Assembly (NCBI GenBank): GCA_024643725.1
Contig: JAHEMJ010000005.1
Coordinates: forward strand, 44,612-108,611
Source: Crocinitomicaceae bacterium
GTDB taxonomy: Bacteria > Bacteroidota > Bacteroidia > Flavobacteriales_D > Crocinitomicaceae
DNA: 64,000 nt
Direction: 5' to 3'
The stretch's first letter is position 1. The number at the start of each line of letters is the position of its first letter. The position numbers were made by a program, and so were the translations under genes. Shown in pieces: positions 28,207-37,161 of the stretch. Under the pieces are notes generated by a model. It had not been told where the DNA came from. It was given only the letters and a program-made list of their open reading frames with translations, and made no database searches.

Positions 28207-29346
28207 TGCGATGACGCGAATGCTCGCTTGAACCTTTTTTGTCTTTTCGCGCACTTCTTCCATGTCTTTTCCGGTAATGGTGACGTGCCCCATTTTACGG
28301 AAGGACTTCGTCATTTCTTTTCCATAGATGTGTGGGTAAACACCTGGAATCGACAAGATTTCTTTCAGTCCCTCGTAAATAGCGGGACCTTCGAATCCTT
28401 TTTCGCCTACTAGATTGATCATCGATCCGCATTGGATGAGTGATGTATCTCCCAAAGGCAAGTTCAAAATGGCACGTAAATGTTGTGCGAATTGCGAGGT
28501 ATGACAAATTTCGATCGTATGGTGTCCGCTGTTGTGTGGACGCGGAGCGATTTCGTTGACCAATAAACTTCCGTCGTTCGTTAAAAAGAACTCGACAGCG
28601 AGTAATCCAACCATGTCTAATTTCTGAATGACATCCTTCGCGATTTCATCCGCCTGTTGTTCGATGGTCGCATCGATGTCTGCCGGTGAAAACAAGAACT
28701 CCACCAAATTCGCTTCTGGATTGAATTCACATTCCACACAAGGAAAGGTGATCATTTCGCCATTTTCGTTGCGTGCAACGATGACAGAAAGTTCTTTTTG
28801 AAAAGGAATTTTATTTTCAATGATGCTCGGAGCTTCAAAGGATGCACGTGCATCTGCTTCGGTTTTTAAGATATTCACGCCTTTGCCATCGTAACCGCCA
28901 GTGCGTAGTTTGTGTACAATTGGATAACTTGCTTTGGAAAGCAGGTCGGAACGGTTTTCAATGAATTCAAATGGAGCCGTTGGAATCTGTTGGTCCAAGT
29001 AAAATTGTTTTTGCAAGCCTTTATCGCGAATGATGCGCAAAACACGTGGCTGTGGATACACTTTCACACCTTCGTTTTCAAGTGCTTCCAAAGCTTCGAT
29101 GGAAACATTTTCAATTTCAACCGTGATGAGGTCTTTGTCCTTACCGAACGCATACACCGCATCGTAATCCGTAATGGAAGCGCAGGTAAAGGAATGCGCT
29201 AAATGTGCACATGGCGCGTTGACGTCTCCATCCATCATGTGTAGCTGAACATTCAAGTTTGTCGCCTCTTGAATCAACATGCGTCCGAGTTGTCCGCCAC
29301 CGAGCACACCGACTTTCATTTTGTTACCGTACCAAATACCTTCCAT
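28204..29346 (-). CDS. purK: N5-carboxyaminoimidazole ribonucleotide synthase
   Basis: 380 aa from the ATG at 29346. ATP-grasp enzyme of purine synthesis that carboxylates AIR. N-terminal VGVLGGGQLGRML, ATP-grasp segment KLRTGGYDGKGV, metal/ATP site VNEIAPRPHNSGHHTIEIC. An ATG at 29319 (MKVGVLGG) is an alternative; I prefer 29346 because TATCTTTG sits 4 nt upstream, as at several other genes here. Divergent from hpt. Confidence 0.93.
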   Translation of the reverse strand: MEGIWYGNKMKVGVLGGGQLGRMLIQEATNLNVQLHMMDGDVNAPCAHLAHSFTCASITDYDAVYAFGKDKDLITVEIENVSIEALEALENEGVKVYPQPRVLRIIRDKGLQKQFYLDQQIPTAPFEFIENRSDLLSKASYPIVHKLRTGGYDGKGVNILKTEADARASFEAPSIIENKIPFQKELSVIVARNENGEMITFPCVECEFNPEANLVEFLFSPADIDATIEQQADEIAKDVIQKLDMVGLLAVEFFLTNDGSLLVNEIAPRPHNSGHHTIEICHTSQFAQHLRAILNLPLGDTSLIQCGSMINLVGEKGFEGPAIYEGLKEILSIPGVYPHIYGKEMTKSFRKMGHVTITGKDMEEVREKTKKVQASIRVIA

Positions 29347-29350
29347 GCAA

Positions 29351-29358
29351 CAAAGATA
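29351..29358 (-). promoter_or_regulatory. -7 element of purK, 4 nt from ATG
   Basis: Minus strand TATCTTTG, then TTGC, then ATG at 29346. If translation starts at 29319 instead, the leader would be 31 nt. Confidence 0.55.
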
Positions 29359-29418
29359 CAGCAAGGAAATTAAACCGATGGAATTCAAAGAAAATTTTCA
29401 ATTGCGTCCGCAAAATCG

Positions 29419-29426
29419 TACCTTTG
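29419..29426 (+). promoter_or_regulatory. -7 element of the hpt operon
   Basis: TACCTTTG (TAnnTTTG), 8 nt before the hpt ATG at 29435. A TTG at 29402 is only 14 nt upstream, a short spacer. Confidence 0.55.
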
Positions 29427-29434
29427 CCTCAGGT

Positions 29435-29974
29435 ATGAAAGAGGTACGCACCATACACGACAAACAATTCCAATCCTACATTAGTGAATCGGAAATTCAA
29501 GATGCAGTCAAAAGACTAGCGTCCGAATTGGAAAAGGACTATCAGGGAAAGAACATTATTTTTCTTTCCATCCTGAATGGATCCTTCATGTTCTCTGCTG
29601 ATTTGATGAAATGCATGCAGGGAAATGTCGAAATTTCATTTTTGAAAGTGAGTTCATATCAAGGAACTTCCACTAGCGGAAGAGTCGATGAACTCATAGG
29701 ACTAAATGCGGATTTGAAAGGGAAGTCCGTGGTGATTTTGGAGGACATCGTCGATACGGGAATTACCATCGATAAGGTCTTGACCTTGTTGAAGACGCAT
29801 GGAGCGGAATCGATTGAAATTTGTACCTTGTTATTCAAACCAGAAGCTTATTTAGGGAAAAATAAGCCCAAGTATATTGGAATCGAAATCCCAAATAAAT
29901 TTGTCGTAGGCTACGGTTTAGATTACGATGAGTTAGGAAGAAATTTAAAAGAGATTTATCAATTAATAGACTAA
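29435..29974 (+). CDS. hpt: Hypoxanthine phosphoribosyltransferase
   Basis: 179 aa from ATG 29435, the family's normal length; the reading frame is open further upstream but that part lies in purK antisense and before the promoter. Purine salvage: hypoxanthine/guanine plus PRPP to IMP/GMP. PRPP-binding motif VVILEDIVDTGITIDKVL and ILNGSFMFSADLMK. First gene of an operon with adk (4 nt gap). Confidence 0.95.
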   Translation: MKEVRTIHDKQFQSYISESEIQDAVKRLASELEKDYQGKNIIFLSILNGSFMFSADLMKCMQGNVEISFLKVSSYQGTSTSGRVDELIGLNADLKGKSVVILEDIVDTGITIDKVLTLLKTHGAESIEICTLLFKPEAYLGKNKPKYIGIEIPNKFVVGYGLDYDELGRNLKEIYQLID

Positions 29975-29978
29975 ACAT

Positions 29979-30551
29979 ATGTTAAACATTGTACTATTTG
30001 GACCTCCGGGAGCAGGAAAAGGAACGCAATCGGAACGTTTGATTGAAAAATATGGATTGGTTCACCTGTCAACGGGAGATATTTTCCGCGCTAACATCAA
30101 AGGCGAAACGGAACTTGGTACCTTGGCAAAGAGTTACATGGATCAAGGACAATTGGTTCCAGATTCTGTAACAATTGATATGTTGCGTTCAGAAGTGGTG
30201 AAACACGAGTCTCCACGTGGATTCATCTTTGATGGTTTTCCGCGTACAAATGCGCAAGCAGAGGCGTTGGATGTCTTCCTAAACGAACAAGGAACAGGTA
30301 TCAGCGTCATGTTGGCCTTAGAAGTAGAAGAAAATGAGTTAAAAACGCGTTTATTGAAACGTGCTGAAGTAAGTGGTCGTGCCGACGATGCGAATCCAGA
30401 AGTGATTCAAAACCGCATCAACGTGTACAACCAAGAAACAGCGCCGGTTAAATCGTTTTATCAAGCTCAAAACAAGTTTATATCCATCAATGGAATTGGA
30501 AGTATTGATGAAATTACTAACCGTTTGTTTCAAGCAATTGATGCAATTTAA
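29979..30551 (+). CDS. adk: Adenylate kinase
   Basis: 190 aa, short-lid form. Interconverts ATP + AMP and 2 ADP. P-loop GPPGAGKGTQSERL (residues 7-20), AMP site LSTGDIFRANI, and FDGFPRTNAQAEAL. The lid lacks the zinc cysteines of the long form. Followed 9 nt later by obg. Confidence 0.97.
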   Translation: MLNIVLFGPPGAGKGTQSERLIEKYGLVHLSTGDIFRANIKGETELGTLAKSYMDQGQLVPDSVTIDMLRSEVVKHESPRGFIFDGFPRTNAQAEALDVFLNEQGTGISVMLALEVEENELKTRLLKRAEVSGRADDANPEVIQNRINVYNQETAPVKSFYQAQNKFISINGIGSIDEITNRLFQAIDAI

Positions 30552-30560
30552 AGCCTAACA

Positions 30561-31562
30561 ATGGCATCTGACAATTTCGTTGATTACGTAAAAATCCACT
30601 GTACCTCTGGTAACGGAGGTGGAGGTTCAACTCACTTTCGCCGTGAAAAATACATCCCAAAAGGTGGTCCTGATGGGGGAGATGGTGGTCGTGGTGGACA
30701 CATCTACTTGCGTGGAAATAAACAATTGTGGACCTTACTCCACTTGAAATTTCAGAAGCACATTAAGGCCGGACACGGAGCTCACGGAGCAGGAAACTTG
30801 AAAACAGGTTCGCAAGGTGAGGATAAATACATTGATGTTCCACTTGGAACCTTGGCAAAAGATGGCGAAACAGGGGAAGTTCTGTTCGAAATCACGGAGG
30901 ATGGCGAAACGGTTATCATCCAACCAGGCGGAAAAGGTGGAATGGGGAATGACAATTTCAAGTCGCCCACCAATCAAACGCCACGCTATGCTCAACCAGG
31001 TGAAGCGGGACGCGAAGGTTGGAAAATTCTAGAATTGAAATTATTGGCGGATGTCGGTTTGGTTGGATTCCCGAATGCGGGAAAAAGCACCTTGCTTTCC
31101 GTTGTCACCGAAGCAAAACCAGAAATTGGCGATTACGCGTTTACGACGCTGCGTCCAAACTTGGGAATTGTTTCTTACCGCGATCACCGTTCATTTGTCA
31201 TGGCGGATATTCCTGGAATCATCGAAGGTGCGCATGAAGGAAAAGGACTTGGACTTCGCTTTTTGCGTCACATTGAACGAAATTCCTTGTTGTTGTTCAT
31301 GATTCCGGCGGATAGTGACGACATCAAAAAAGAATACAATGTACTTTTGAATGAGTTGAAGCAATACAATCCGGAATTGCTGCACAAAGAACGCTTATTG
31401 GCGATCACGAAAAGTGATATGTTAGATGATGAGCTCATTGCGCAAATGAAGGTTGATTTACCGAACATTCCATATGTGTTCATTTCGGCAGTGGCACAGA
31501 AAGGCATTGTTGAGCTGAAGGATTTGATTTGGAAGCATTTAACAAATGATAGCGCAAGTTAA
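30561..31562 (+). CDS. obgE: Obg/CgtA GTPase
   Basis: 333 aa. Glycine-rich Obg domain (residues 1-158: [37 protein letters not shown]), then a GTPase domain with G1 [12 protein letters not shown] and G3 [16 protein letters not shown]. Involved in 50S assembly and stress response. No C-terminal OCT domain. Overlaps the PAP2 gene by 17 bp. Confidence 0.97.
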   Translation: MASDNFVDYVKIHCTSGNGGGGSTHFRREKYIPKGGPDGGDGGRGGHIYLRGNKQLWTLLHLKFQKHIKAGHGAHGAGNLKTGSQGEDKYIDVPLGTLAKDGETGEVLFEITEDGETVIIQPGGKGGMGNDNFKSPTNQTPRYAQPGEAGREGWKILELKLLADVGLVGFPNAGKSTLLSVVTEAKPEIGDYAFTTLRPNLGIVSYRDHRSFVMADIPGIIEGAHEGKGLGLRFLRHIERNSLLLFMIPADSDDIKKEYNVLLNELKQYNPELLHKERLLAITKSDMLDDELIAQMKVDLPNIPYVFISAVAQKGIVELKDLIWKHLTNDSAS

Positions 31563-32133
31563 TTCGTGGGATGAACAATTCGTGTTGTGGATAAATGCCC
31601 AGCACAATGGATTCCTGGATCAACTCATGTGGGGACTTTCGTCGAAGTGGCTGATTTTACCCATACTCCTCGGACTAATTTTTACTTTACTTAAGCAACA
31701 ACGAAACTGGAAAGAAATCGGGATGCTCTTGCTTTTTGGAACCTTGATGATTCTTGCCTGTGATGTCATTTCAACGCAATTATTCAAAGAAGTCTTTCAC
31801 CGTTTTCGTCCTTCACACAATGTAGCAATTGCTGATCAACTGCATTATCATTTATTCAGCGATGGCTCACCTTATTTGGGTGGGAAATATGGATTTGTTT
31901 CCTCTCATGCTGCAAATTTTGCTGGATTCGCCGTGTTTTTCTGGCCTTTCTTTCACAAAGTCTGGATGAAGGCACTCATCGTTTCCATCGTATTATTGGT
32001 GATGTATAGCCGCATGTACTTAGGCGTTCACTATTTCACGGATGTTTTCGTTGGAGCATTACTCGGAATGGCTATTGCGTATGGAATGCGTCGCTTTGTG
32101 TTGCGTCGTTTTGTTAATATCACCACAGAATGA
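31546..32133 (+). CDS. PAP2-family membrane phosphatase
   Basis: 195 aa, about five TM helices. The tripartite PAP2 signature is complete: [12 protein letters not shown] (K-x6-RP form), SSHAAN, and [13 protein letters not shown] with the catalytic His. Such proteins dephosphorylate undecaprenyl pyrophosphate or phosphatidyl phosphates on the outer face of the inner membrane. Start ATG 31546 lies inside obg; overlaps crcB by 4 bp. Confidence 0.92.
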   Translation: MIAQVNSWDEQFVLWINAQHNGFLDQLMWGLSSKWLILPILLGLIFTLLKQQRNWKEIGMLLLFGTLMILACDVISTQLFKEVFHRFRPSHNVAIADQLHYHLFSDGSPYLGGKYGFVSSHAANFAGFAVFFWPFFHKVWMKALIVSIVLLVMYSRMYLGVHYFTDVFVGALLGMAIAYGMRRFVLRRFVNITTE

Positions 32134-32486
32134 ATTGGATTTTAGTCTTTATCGGCGGAGGAATCGGAAGCATCGCACGTTTCGGGATGAGCAAAGCAAT
32201 GCCTTATCAAAACGGATTCCCGTGGGCAACCTTCTGGAGTAACTTACTCGCTTGTTTGGTGTTCGCATTGGTGCTGTATTTCAGCACGAAGTTGCCCAAA
32301 ACCGAATGGATTCAACCCTTACTGCTCGCAGGATTCTGCGGTGGATTCAGCACCTTTAGTACCTTTTCCTATGAGAATTTCCAATTACTTTCCAATGGAC
32401 ATTACAGCATCTTCGCTTTGAATGTGTTGGTTTCGTTGTTGGTTGGAATGGCTGTTTTTGCGGTGGTGCTTCGCTTAAATCCGTAA
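32130..32486 (+). CDS. crcB: Fluoride ion channel CrcB/Fluc
   Basis: 118 aa, four TM helices, forms an antiparallel dimer that exports fluoride. Motifs GGGIGSIARFGMSKA at the N-terminus and GGFSTFSTFSYEN in TM3. Last gene of the hpt operon; no fluoride riboswitch is possible because it starts 4 bp inside the PAP2 gene. The 3' end overlaps the convergent SDR gene by 12 bp. Confidence 0.95.
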   Translation: MNWILVFIGGGIGSIARFGMSKAMPYQNGFPWATFWSNLLACLVFALVLYFSTKLPKTEWIQPLLLAGFCGGFSTFSTFSYENFQLLSNGHYSIFALNVLVSLLVGMAVFAVVLRLNP

Positions 32487-33179
32487 TGTCGACAAGCCAC
32501 CATCGATTCCGATGATTTGTCCAGTTACCCAAGATGCTTTGTCGGAAAGTAAAAATGTGGCGTAGTTTGCCATATCTTCGACTGTTCCCACGCGTTTCAT
32601 CGGATGACGAAGTCCATTTGCCTCTTTCTTTTGATCGGAGTTCAATAGGTTCTGTGCCAAAGGTGTATCCGTCAGCGATGGAGCAATGCAATTCACACGA
32701 ATCGTCGGCGCTAATTCTGCGGCAAGCGATTTGGTGAGTCCTTCAATTGCTGCTTTCGAAACGGAAACTTGTGTGTGGAAATTCAATCCTTGACTCGCTG
32801 CAATCGAACTAAACAATAAGATGGATGGCGTCAAACCTGCTTTTAGCCGTGCCAAATTCCCTTGGATGCACTTAATGGCACCCAATACTTGTAAGTCAAA
32901 GTCCTCTTGGAATTGTATGCTGGATATGCGCGCAAACGGTTTCAGTGAAATGGCTCCTGGACAATAAGCGATTCCGTCTAAGCGATCGGGTAGGAAGGAA
33001 AAGTCCAAGGTTTCTGAACGGACATCCAACTGTTGGTAATGGATTCCAGCAGGAAGTTCCGCTAGATCTTTCGTAAAATACGTTCCGTAAACGTGGTGTC
33101 CTTCGGCGTGTAATGTAAGCGCGAGCTCCAGTCCAATACCCGATGATGCACCAACAATGAAATAGTTTTTTGTTTCCAT
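32475..33179 (-). CDS. SDR-family protein lacking the catalytic tyrosine
   Basis: 234 aa, classical short-chain dehydrogenase fold. Cofactor motif VGASSGIGLELAL, LDVRSETLD, and the C-terminal IRVNCIAPSLTDTPLA. At the active site, where YxxxK is expected, the sequence is VSVSK followed by AAIEGLTKS: the Lys is present but the Tyr is Val. The gene is otherwise intact, so this may be a divergent subfamily with altered chemistry. A palindrome overlaps its start codon. Confidence 0.85.
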   Translation of the reverse strand: METKNYFIVGASSGIGLELALTLHAEGHHVYGTYFTKDLAELPAGIHYQQLDVRSETLDFSFLPDRLDGIAYCPGAISLKPFARISSIQFQEDFDLQVLGAIKCIQGNLARLKAGLTPSILLFSSIAASQGLNFHTQVSVSKAAIEGLTKSLAAELAPTIRVNCIAPSLTDTPLAQNLLNSDQKKEANGLRHPMKRVGTVEDMANYATFLLSDKASWVTGQIIGIDGGLSTLRI

Positions 33180-33200
33180 GAACTTGTAACAAGTTGCATG
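33177..33200. promoter_or_regulatory. Operator-like palindrome at the SDR start
   Basis: AACTTGT (33181-33187), A, ACAAGTT (33189-33195) is a perfect 7-bp dyad, extended by CATG on both sides (33177-33180, 33197-33200). Its left end is the SDR start codon, so a repressor site or small leader hairpin is plausible. Confidence 0.5.
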
Positions 33201-33231
33201 AGAAATGGTTCTTTTTTACCAGGATTTAAAT

Positions 33232-33297
33232 TGGATCATGACAAAAATCTAGGGGCTTGACCTCAATTTGTTTCCATTCATAGTTGATTTTATTTCC
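33232..33297. repeat. Outer flank of the left repeat array
   Basis: This stretch, from TGGATCATGACAAAAATCTA through TTTCCATTCATAGTTG, recurs inverted at about 58893-58952 on the far side of the right array. It marks the 5' boundary of the repeat element. Confidence 0.75.
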
Positions 33298-33796
33298 CAC
33301 TTTTTGGCTTAATCCAAAAAGTTCGCAAAAAGATCAAGGCTTCGAATTCGATTCCCTTTGCGGATCTTACTCCGAATGGATATTTCTCACATCAAGCAAA
33401 GGGTTTTCTTCGGATTTTGTCACACGATGCTTGGCGCATGAGCTTGCAGCTATGCTGAGCATTCGCGTGTGACAATGCTCCTTGAAAAACTTCGAATTCT
33501 ATGTCGGTCCTAATTCAATTTAGAATTTTTCTCTTCGAAGTGTAAACAAAAGTCATTTACAAGATTACTTTCCCGCGCATGAAAAGATGTAACGTCAAGC
33601 CTCACGACGAAGTTGCGTGAAAATTTCTGGCTGTTTGAGCCGAGGAACGAGGCGAGTTTCAGAAATTTTAGCAACAAGGAAGATGAGGGTCGTTTCATCT
33701 TTTAAGCGCTAGAGCTTTTTGTTACTTTTTGGGGCAATGCCAAAAAGTAAGAATACTAAAACAAACAGAATATTTTTCTCTTCTTTTTTATTCTTC
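33298..33796 (+). repeat. Repeat unit L1 (499 bp)
   Basis: First unit of the left array. Begins with ACTTTTTGG / CCAAAAAGT hairpin (one loop base differs, cttaat) and contains the 135-nt nested stem-loop at 33575-33709. Its arms AAAAGATG and CATCTTTT pair fully in this copy. Confidence 0.92.
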
Positions 33797-34295
33797 CACT
33801 TTTTGGCTTGATCCAAAAAGTTCGCAAAAAGATCAAGACTTCGAATTCGATTCCCTTTGCGGATCTTACTCCGAAGGATCATCCCTCACTTCAAGCAAAG
33901 GGTTTTCTTCGGATTTTGTCACACGATGCTTGGCGCATGAGCTTGCAGCTATGCTGAGCATTCGCGTGTGACAATGCTCCTTGAAAAACTTCGAATTCTA
34001 TGTCGGTCCAAATTCTATTTTGAATTTCTTTCTTCGAAGTGAAAACTACGAATATTTACAAGATTGTTTTCACGCGCATGAAAAGTTGTAACGCGAACCC
34101 TCACGACGAAGTTGCGTGAAAATTTCTGGCTGTTTGAGCCGAGGAACGAGGCGAGTTTCAGAAATTTTAGCAACAAGGAAGATGAGGGTCGTTACCTCTT
34201 TTAAGCGCTAGACTTTTTTGTTACTTTTTGGGGCAAGGCCAAAAAGTAAGAATACTAAAACAAACAGAATATTCTTCTCTTCTTTTTTATTCTTC
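33797..34295 (+). repeat. Repeat unit L2 (499 bp, reference copy)
   Basis: Inverted repeats in order: ACTTTTTGG/CCAAAAAGT (33798-33821); CCCTTTGC/GCAAAGGG (33853-33902); TGTCACACG/CGTGTGACA (33917-33973); CTTCGAA/TTCGAAG (33989-34039); nested stem-loop 34074-34208 (GCGC, AAAAG, TAACG, ACCCTC, GTTGC and AAAATTTCTG each paired with its complement); TTACTTTTTGG/CCAAAAAGTAA (34221-34249). The unit has no convincing gene. Confidence 0.93.
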
Positions 34296-34662
34296 CACTT
34301 TTTGGCTTGATCCAAAAAGTTCGCAAAAAGATCAAGACTTCGAATTCGATTCCCTTTGCGGATCTTACTCCGAAGGATCATCCCTCACTTCAAGCAAAGG
34401 GTTTTCTTCGGATTTTGTCACACGATGCTTGGCGCATGAGCTTGCAGCTATGCTGAGCATTCGCGTGTGACAATGCTCCTTGAAAAACTTCGAATTCTAT
34501 GTCGGTCCTAATTCAATTTAGAATTTTTCTCTTCGAAGTGTAAACAATAGTCAATTAAAAGAATTCTGATCGTAGCATCAGAATTTGTTACTTTTTGGGG
34601 CGATGCCAAAAAGTAAGAACACTAAAACAAACAGAAAATTCTTTTTTTCTTTTTTATTCTTC
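34296..34662 (+). repeat. Repeat unit L3 (367 bp, internal deletion)
   Basis: Same as L2 up to the CTTCGAAG hairpin. The 135-nt nested stem-loop is missing and replaced by a short stretch with AATTCTGAT/ATCAGAATT (about 34562-34586). The closing TTACTTTTTGG hairpin is kept. Confidence 0.92.
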
Positions 34663-35135
34663 CACTTTTTGGCTTGATCCAAAAAGTTCGCAAAAAGATC
34701 AAGACTTCGAATTCGATTCCCTTTGCAGATCGTACTCTGAAAGAATATTCCTCACATCAAGCAAAGGGTTTTCTACGGATTTTGTCACACGATGCTTGGC
34801 GCATGTGCTTGCAGCTATGCTGAGCATTCGCGTGTGACAATGCTCCTTGAAAAACTTCGAATTCTATGTCGGTCCTAATTCAATTTAGAATTTTTCTCTT
34901 CGAAGTGTAAACAATAGTCATTCACAAGATTACTTTCCCGCGCATGAAAAGATGTAACGTCAAGCCTCACGACGAAGTTGCGTGAAAATTTCTGGCTGTT
35001 TGAGCCGAGGAACGAGGCGAGTTTCAGAAATTTTAGCAACAAGGAAGATGAGGGTCGTTACCTCTTTTAAGCGCTAGAGCTTTTTGCTTTACTTTTTGGG
35101 GCAATGCCAAAAAGTAAAAGAATAAAAATTAATTT
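34663..35135 (+). repeat. Repeat unit L4, 3'-terminal type
   Basis: Nested stem-loop at 34940-35074. The end reads GCTTTACTTTTTGGGG and then CCAAAAAGTAAAAGAATAAA, unlike internal units but like R3 of the right array. It therefore marks the 3' end of the element. Confidence 0.9.
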
Positions 35136-35151
35136 CCGTAATTAAAACAAT

Positions 35152-35182
35152 TTGACATGGAACATTAATTTAACTACATTTA
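35152..35182 (+). promoter_or_regulatory. TTG-N20-TACATTTA promoter
   Basis: TTG 35152-35154 and TACATTTA 35175-35182, a one-base variant of TAnnTTTG, 15 nt before the ATG at 35198. Confidence 0.6.
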
Positions 35183-35197
35183 TAAAAATTAAACGAC

Positions 35198-35938
35198 ATG
35201 AACTTCTTCAAAACACACGCTGCAACCATTATCATTTCGATTGCTGTCATTGTCACTGGATACATCCTCGGACATTCTTATTTATCTAAAGGAAAACCAG
35301 ACCCAGTTATTAGTGTGACCGGTTTGGGAGAACAGTCTTTTGATTCAGATTTAATCGTTTGGCGAGCGAATTTTTCCCGCAACAACATGGAATTAAAACA
35401 AGCGTATGCCGATTTGAATAACGACGTGAAACGCGTTAAGGCCTATTTGAAGTCCAAAGGAATTGCAGAAGACGAAATCGTATTCGAAGCAGCGGATATC
35501 CAAAAAATGTATCACACCGAGTACGATAGCGATGGAAATGAAATCGGATCGTATTTTACGGGATACAATTTGACGCAAAGTTTGAAGGTGCGCTCGAAAA
35601 AAGTGGATACGGTGGAGAAAACTTCCCGTGAAGTATCCCAATTGATCGACGCTGGAATCGAATTGAATTCAAATGCACCGGAATATTACTATACGAAATT
35701 AGCGGAGTTGAAAATCAAGATGATCGAAGAAGCAACGAAGGATGCGTACAACCGTGCGCAGAAAATTGCAGAGAATGCTGGCGGTTCACTCGGTGGACTC
35801 AAAACCGCGGACATGGGCGTGTTCCAAATCACTGCAGAGAATTCTTCCGAGGATTATTCGTGGGGAGGAAGTTTCAACACCTCTTCTCGCCGCAAAACGG
35901 CCAACATCACGATGCGTTTGGAATATAAAATCAACTAA
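35198..35938 (+). CDS. SIMPL domain (DUF541) periplasmic protein
   Basis: 246 aa. N-terminal TM/signal anchor (TIIISIAVIVTGYILGHSYL), then the SIMPL/BP26-like domain: ISVTGLGEQSFDSDLIVW, LKSKGIAEDEIVFEAADIQ, and KDAYNRAQKIAENAGGSLGGL. Family members form oligomeric periplasmic rings of uncertain role. Starts just inside the left repeat array; overlaps the convergent ACMSD-like gene by 4 bp. Confidence 0.88.
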   Translation: MNFFKTHAATIIISIAVIVTGYILGHSYLSKGKPDPVISVTGLGEQSFDSDLIVWRANFSRNNMELKQAYADLNNDVKRVKAYLKSKGIAEDEIVFEAADIQKMYHTEYDSDGNEIGSYFTGYNLTQSLKVRSKKVDTVEKTSREVSQLIDAGIELNSNAPEYYYTKLAELKIKMIEEATKDAYNRAQKIAENAGGSLGGLKTADMGVFQITAENSSEDYSWGGSFNTSSRRKTANITMRLEYKIN

Positions 35939-36942
35939 AGAAACAAGGACTTATCTAAGTTCAACCATTCCAAGGTAGAATGGGAAAAGATGTTTTCTTT
36001 GTCCTGTGTGGACAGGTCACTTTCTTCAATGAATTTTCCAATTTCTAAATCACCTAAGGGGAACGGATAATCCGATCCCAAACAAACGCGCATGGACCCT
36101 TGCATCTTTAGAATGTATTTCAAGGCGTCGATGTCGTGCGTGATGCAGTCCACCCAGAATTTTCCAACGTAATCACGTGGATTCACTTCGTTGTCAATCG
36201 CCACTAAATCTGGACGACAATTAAATCCATGTTCGATTCTACCCAAAGTGGGCAAGAAAGATCCACCAGCGTGGGAGAAACACACACGTAAGTTTGGTAA
36301 GCGTTCCAAAACACCACCGAAAATCATCGAACAAGCGGCACGAGAGGTTTCTGCAGGCATTCCCACTAACCAAGGAAGCCAATACTTTTTCATGCTGTCA
36401 AAACCCATCATTTGCCATGGGTGAATCATCACCGCCATGCCCAAGCGTTCACAGGCTTCGAAAATTGGGAAGAAACGTTCTTCACTTAAGTTCTCATCGT
36501 TGATGTTTGATCCAATTTGAATACCGACGTGTCCAATGGCTTTTGCGCGCTCCAATTCTTTGATTGCTAATTCGGTATCCTGCATCGGAATCGTTGCGAG
36601 TCCAATGTAATTTTTCGGGTATTTCGCTACTAATTCAGCAATGTGGTCATTCAAATACTCGGACAATTCCAGTCCGTGTTTCGGTTCTGCCCAATAGGAG
36701 AAAAGCACCGGAATCGTACAAACCACTTGCGTTTGCGTTTGAAATTGTTCGTATTCCCCCAAACGTAAGTCTTCGTCCCAGCAGTTTTCTTTAATGCGTC
36801 TAAAAAACTGTCCACCCTGCATCATGTCCGCTGTTTTGTCCTCGTTGTGATTCAAGTAAATGAATTTCCCGTATCCAAACTTTTCTGTCCAATTGGGCAG
36901 GTTTTTCGGAATGATGTGCGAGTGCATGTCGATTTTCAGCAT
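35935..36942 (-). CDS. ACMSD-like amidohydrolase
   Basis: 335 aa metal-dependent TIM barrel. Metal ligands: HSH at the N-terminus (DMHSHIIP), HPWQMMG, SHAGGSF and the Asp of LGSDYPFPLGD. This arrangement matches 2-amino-3-carboxymuconate-6-semialdehyde decarboxylase of the kynurenine/tryptophan pathway. No other kynurenine genes are in the window, so the substrate is not certain. A TATCTTCG box lies 17 nt upstream. Confidence 0.85.
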   Translation of the reverse strand: MLKIDMHSHIIPKNLPNWTEKFGYGKFIYLNHNEDKTADMMQGGQFFRRIKENCWDEDLRLGEYEQFQTQTQVVCTIPVLFSYWAEPKHGLELSEYLNDHIAELVAKYPKNYIGLATIPMQDTELAIKELERAKAIGHVGIQIGSNINDENLSEERFFPIFEACERLGMAVMIHPWQMMGFDSMKKYWLPWLVGMPAETSRAACSMIFGGVLERLPNLRVCFSHAGGSFLPTLGRIEHGFNCRPDLVAIDNEVNPRDYVGKFWVDCITHDIDALKYILKMQGSMRVCLGSDYPFPLGDLEIGKFIEESDLSTQDKENIFSHSTLEWLNLDKSLFL

Positions 36943-36944
36943 AG

Positions 36945-36967
36945 GTCAAATTTAGGTAGCGAAGATA
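36945..36967. repeat. 23-bp direct repeat, left copy
   Basis: GTCAAATTTAGG followed by TAGCGAAGATA; matches 38930-38952 at 21 of 23 positions. It includes the minus-strand TATCTTCG promoter box of the ACMSD-like gene. Confidence 0.75.
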
Positions 36968-37161
36968 AGTAAAATGTGATTAGGTCTAAAGTTGCCGTTT
37001 CGGTTTGATTCAAAATAAGAAATGAAAAAAAATGTGGTGGACTTACCACACGGGCAGCAAGTTTGTTCGTTTTATTATTGTAACTTAGTTCATTAGGTAA
37101 GTTTGTTTCAAACATATCGATAAATTATTTTAAAAAGCCCAAAACAATCCTATAAATCTCA

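Noticed and set aside
29279..29434. N-terminal extension of hpt
   Set aside because: It would cover the divergent purK start and the hpt promoter; from 29435 the protein has normal length.
32100..32140. Fluoride riboswitch before crcB
   Set aside because: crcB starts inside the PAP2 gene; no room and no aptamer motif.
33729..34837. Open frames of about 80 codons in L2, L3 and L4 (plus) and in R1 and R3/R4 (minus), with near-identical translations
   Set aside because: They run through the hairpin-forming parts of the repeat, start inside the TTACTTTTTGG stem, and lack a plausible translation signal. Their similarity comes from DNA identity between units.
33298..35135. CRISPR-like array
   Set aside because: The period is 499 bp with whole-unit similarity and no short repeat/unique spacer alternation; no cas genes.
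37033..37050. TGTGGT/ACCACA hairpin, with a T-run on the minus strand (terminator-like)
   Set aside because: Only a 6-bp stem and no minus-strand gene upstream of it to terminate; could be chance.
36943..37161. Additional gene between the ACMSD-like gene and the T9SS gene
   Set aside because: No ORF of note; only the direct repeat and AT-rich sequence.
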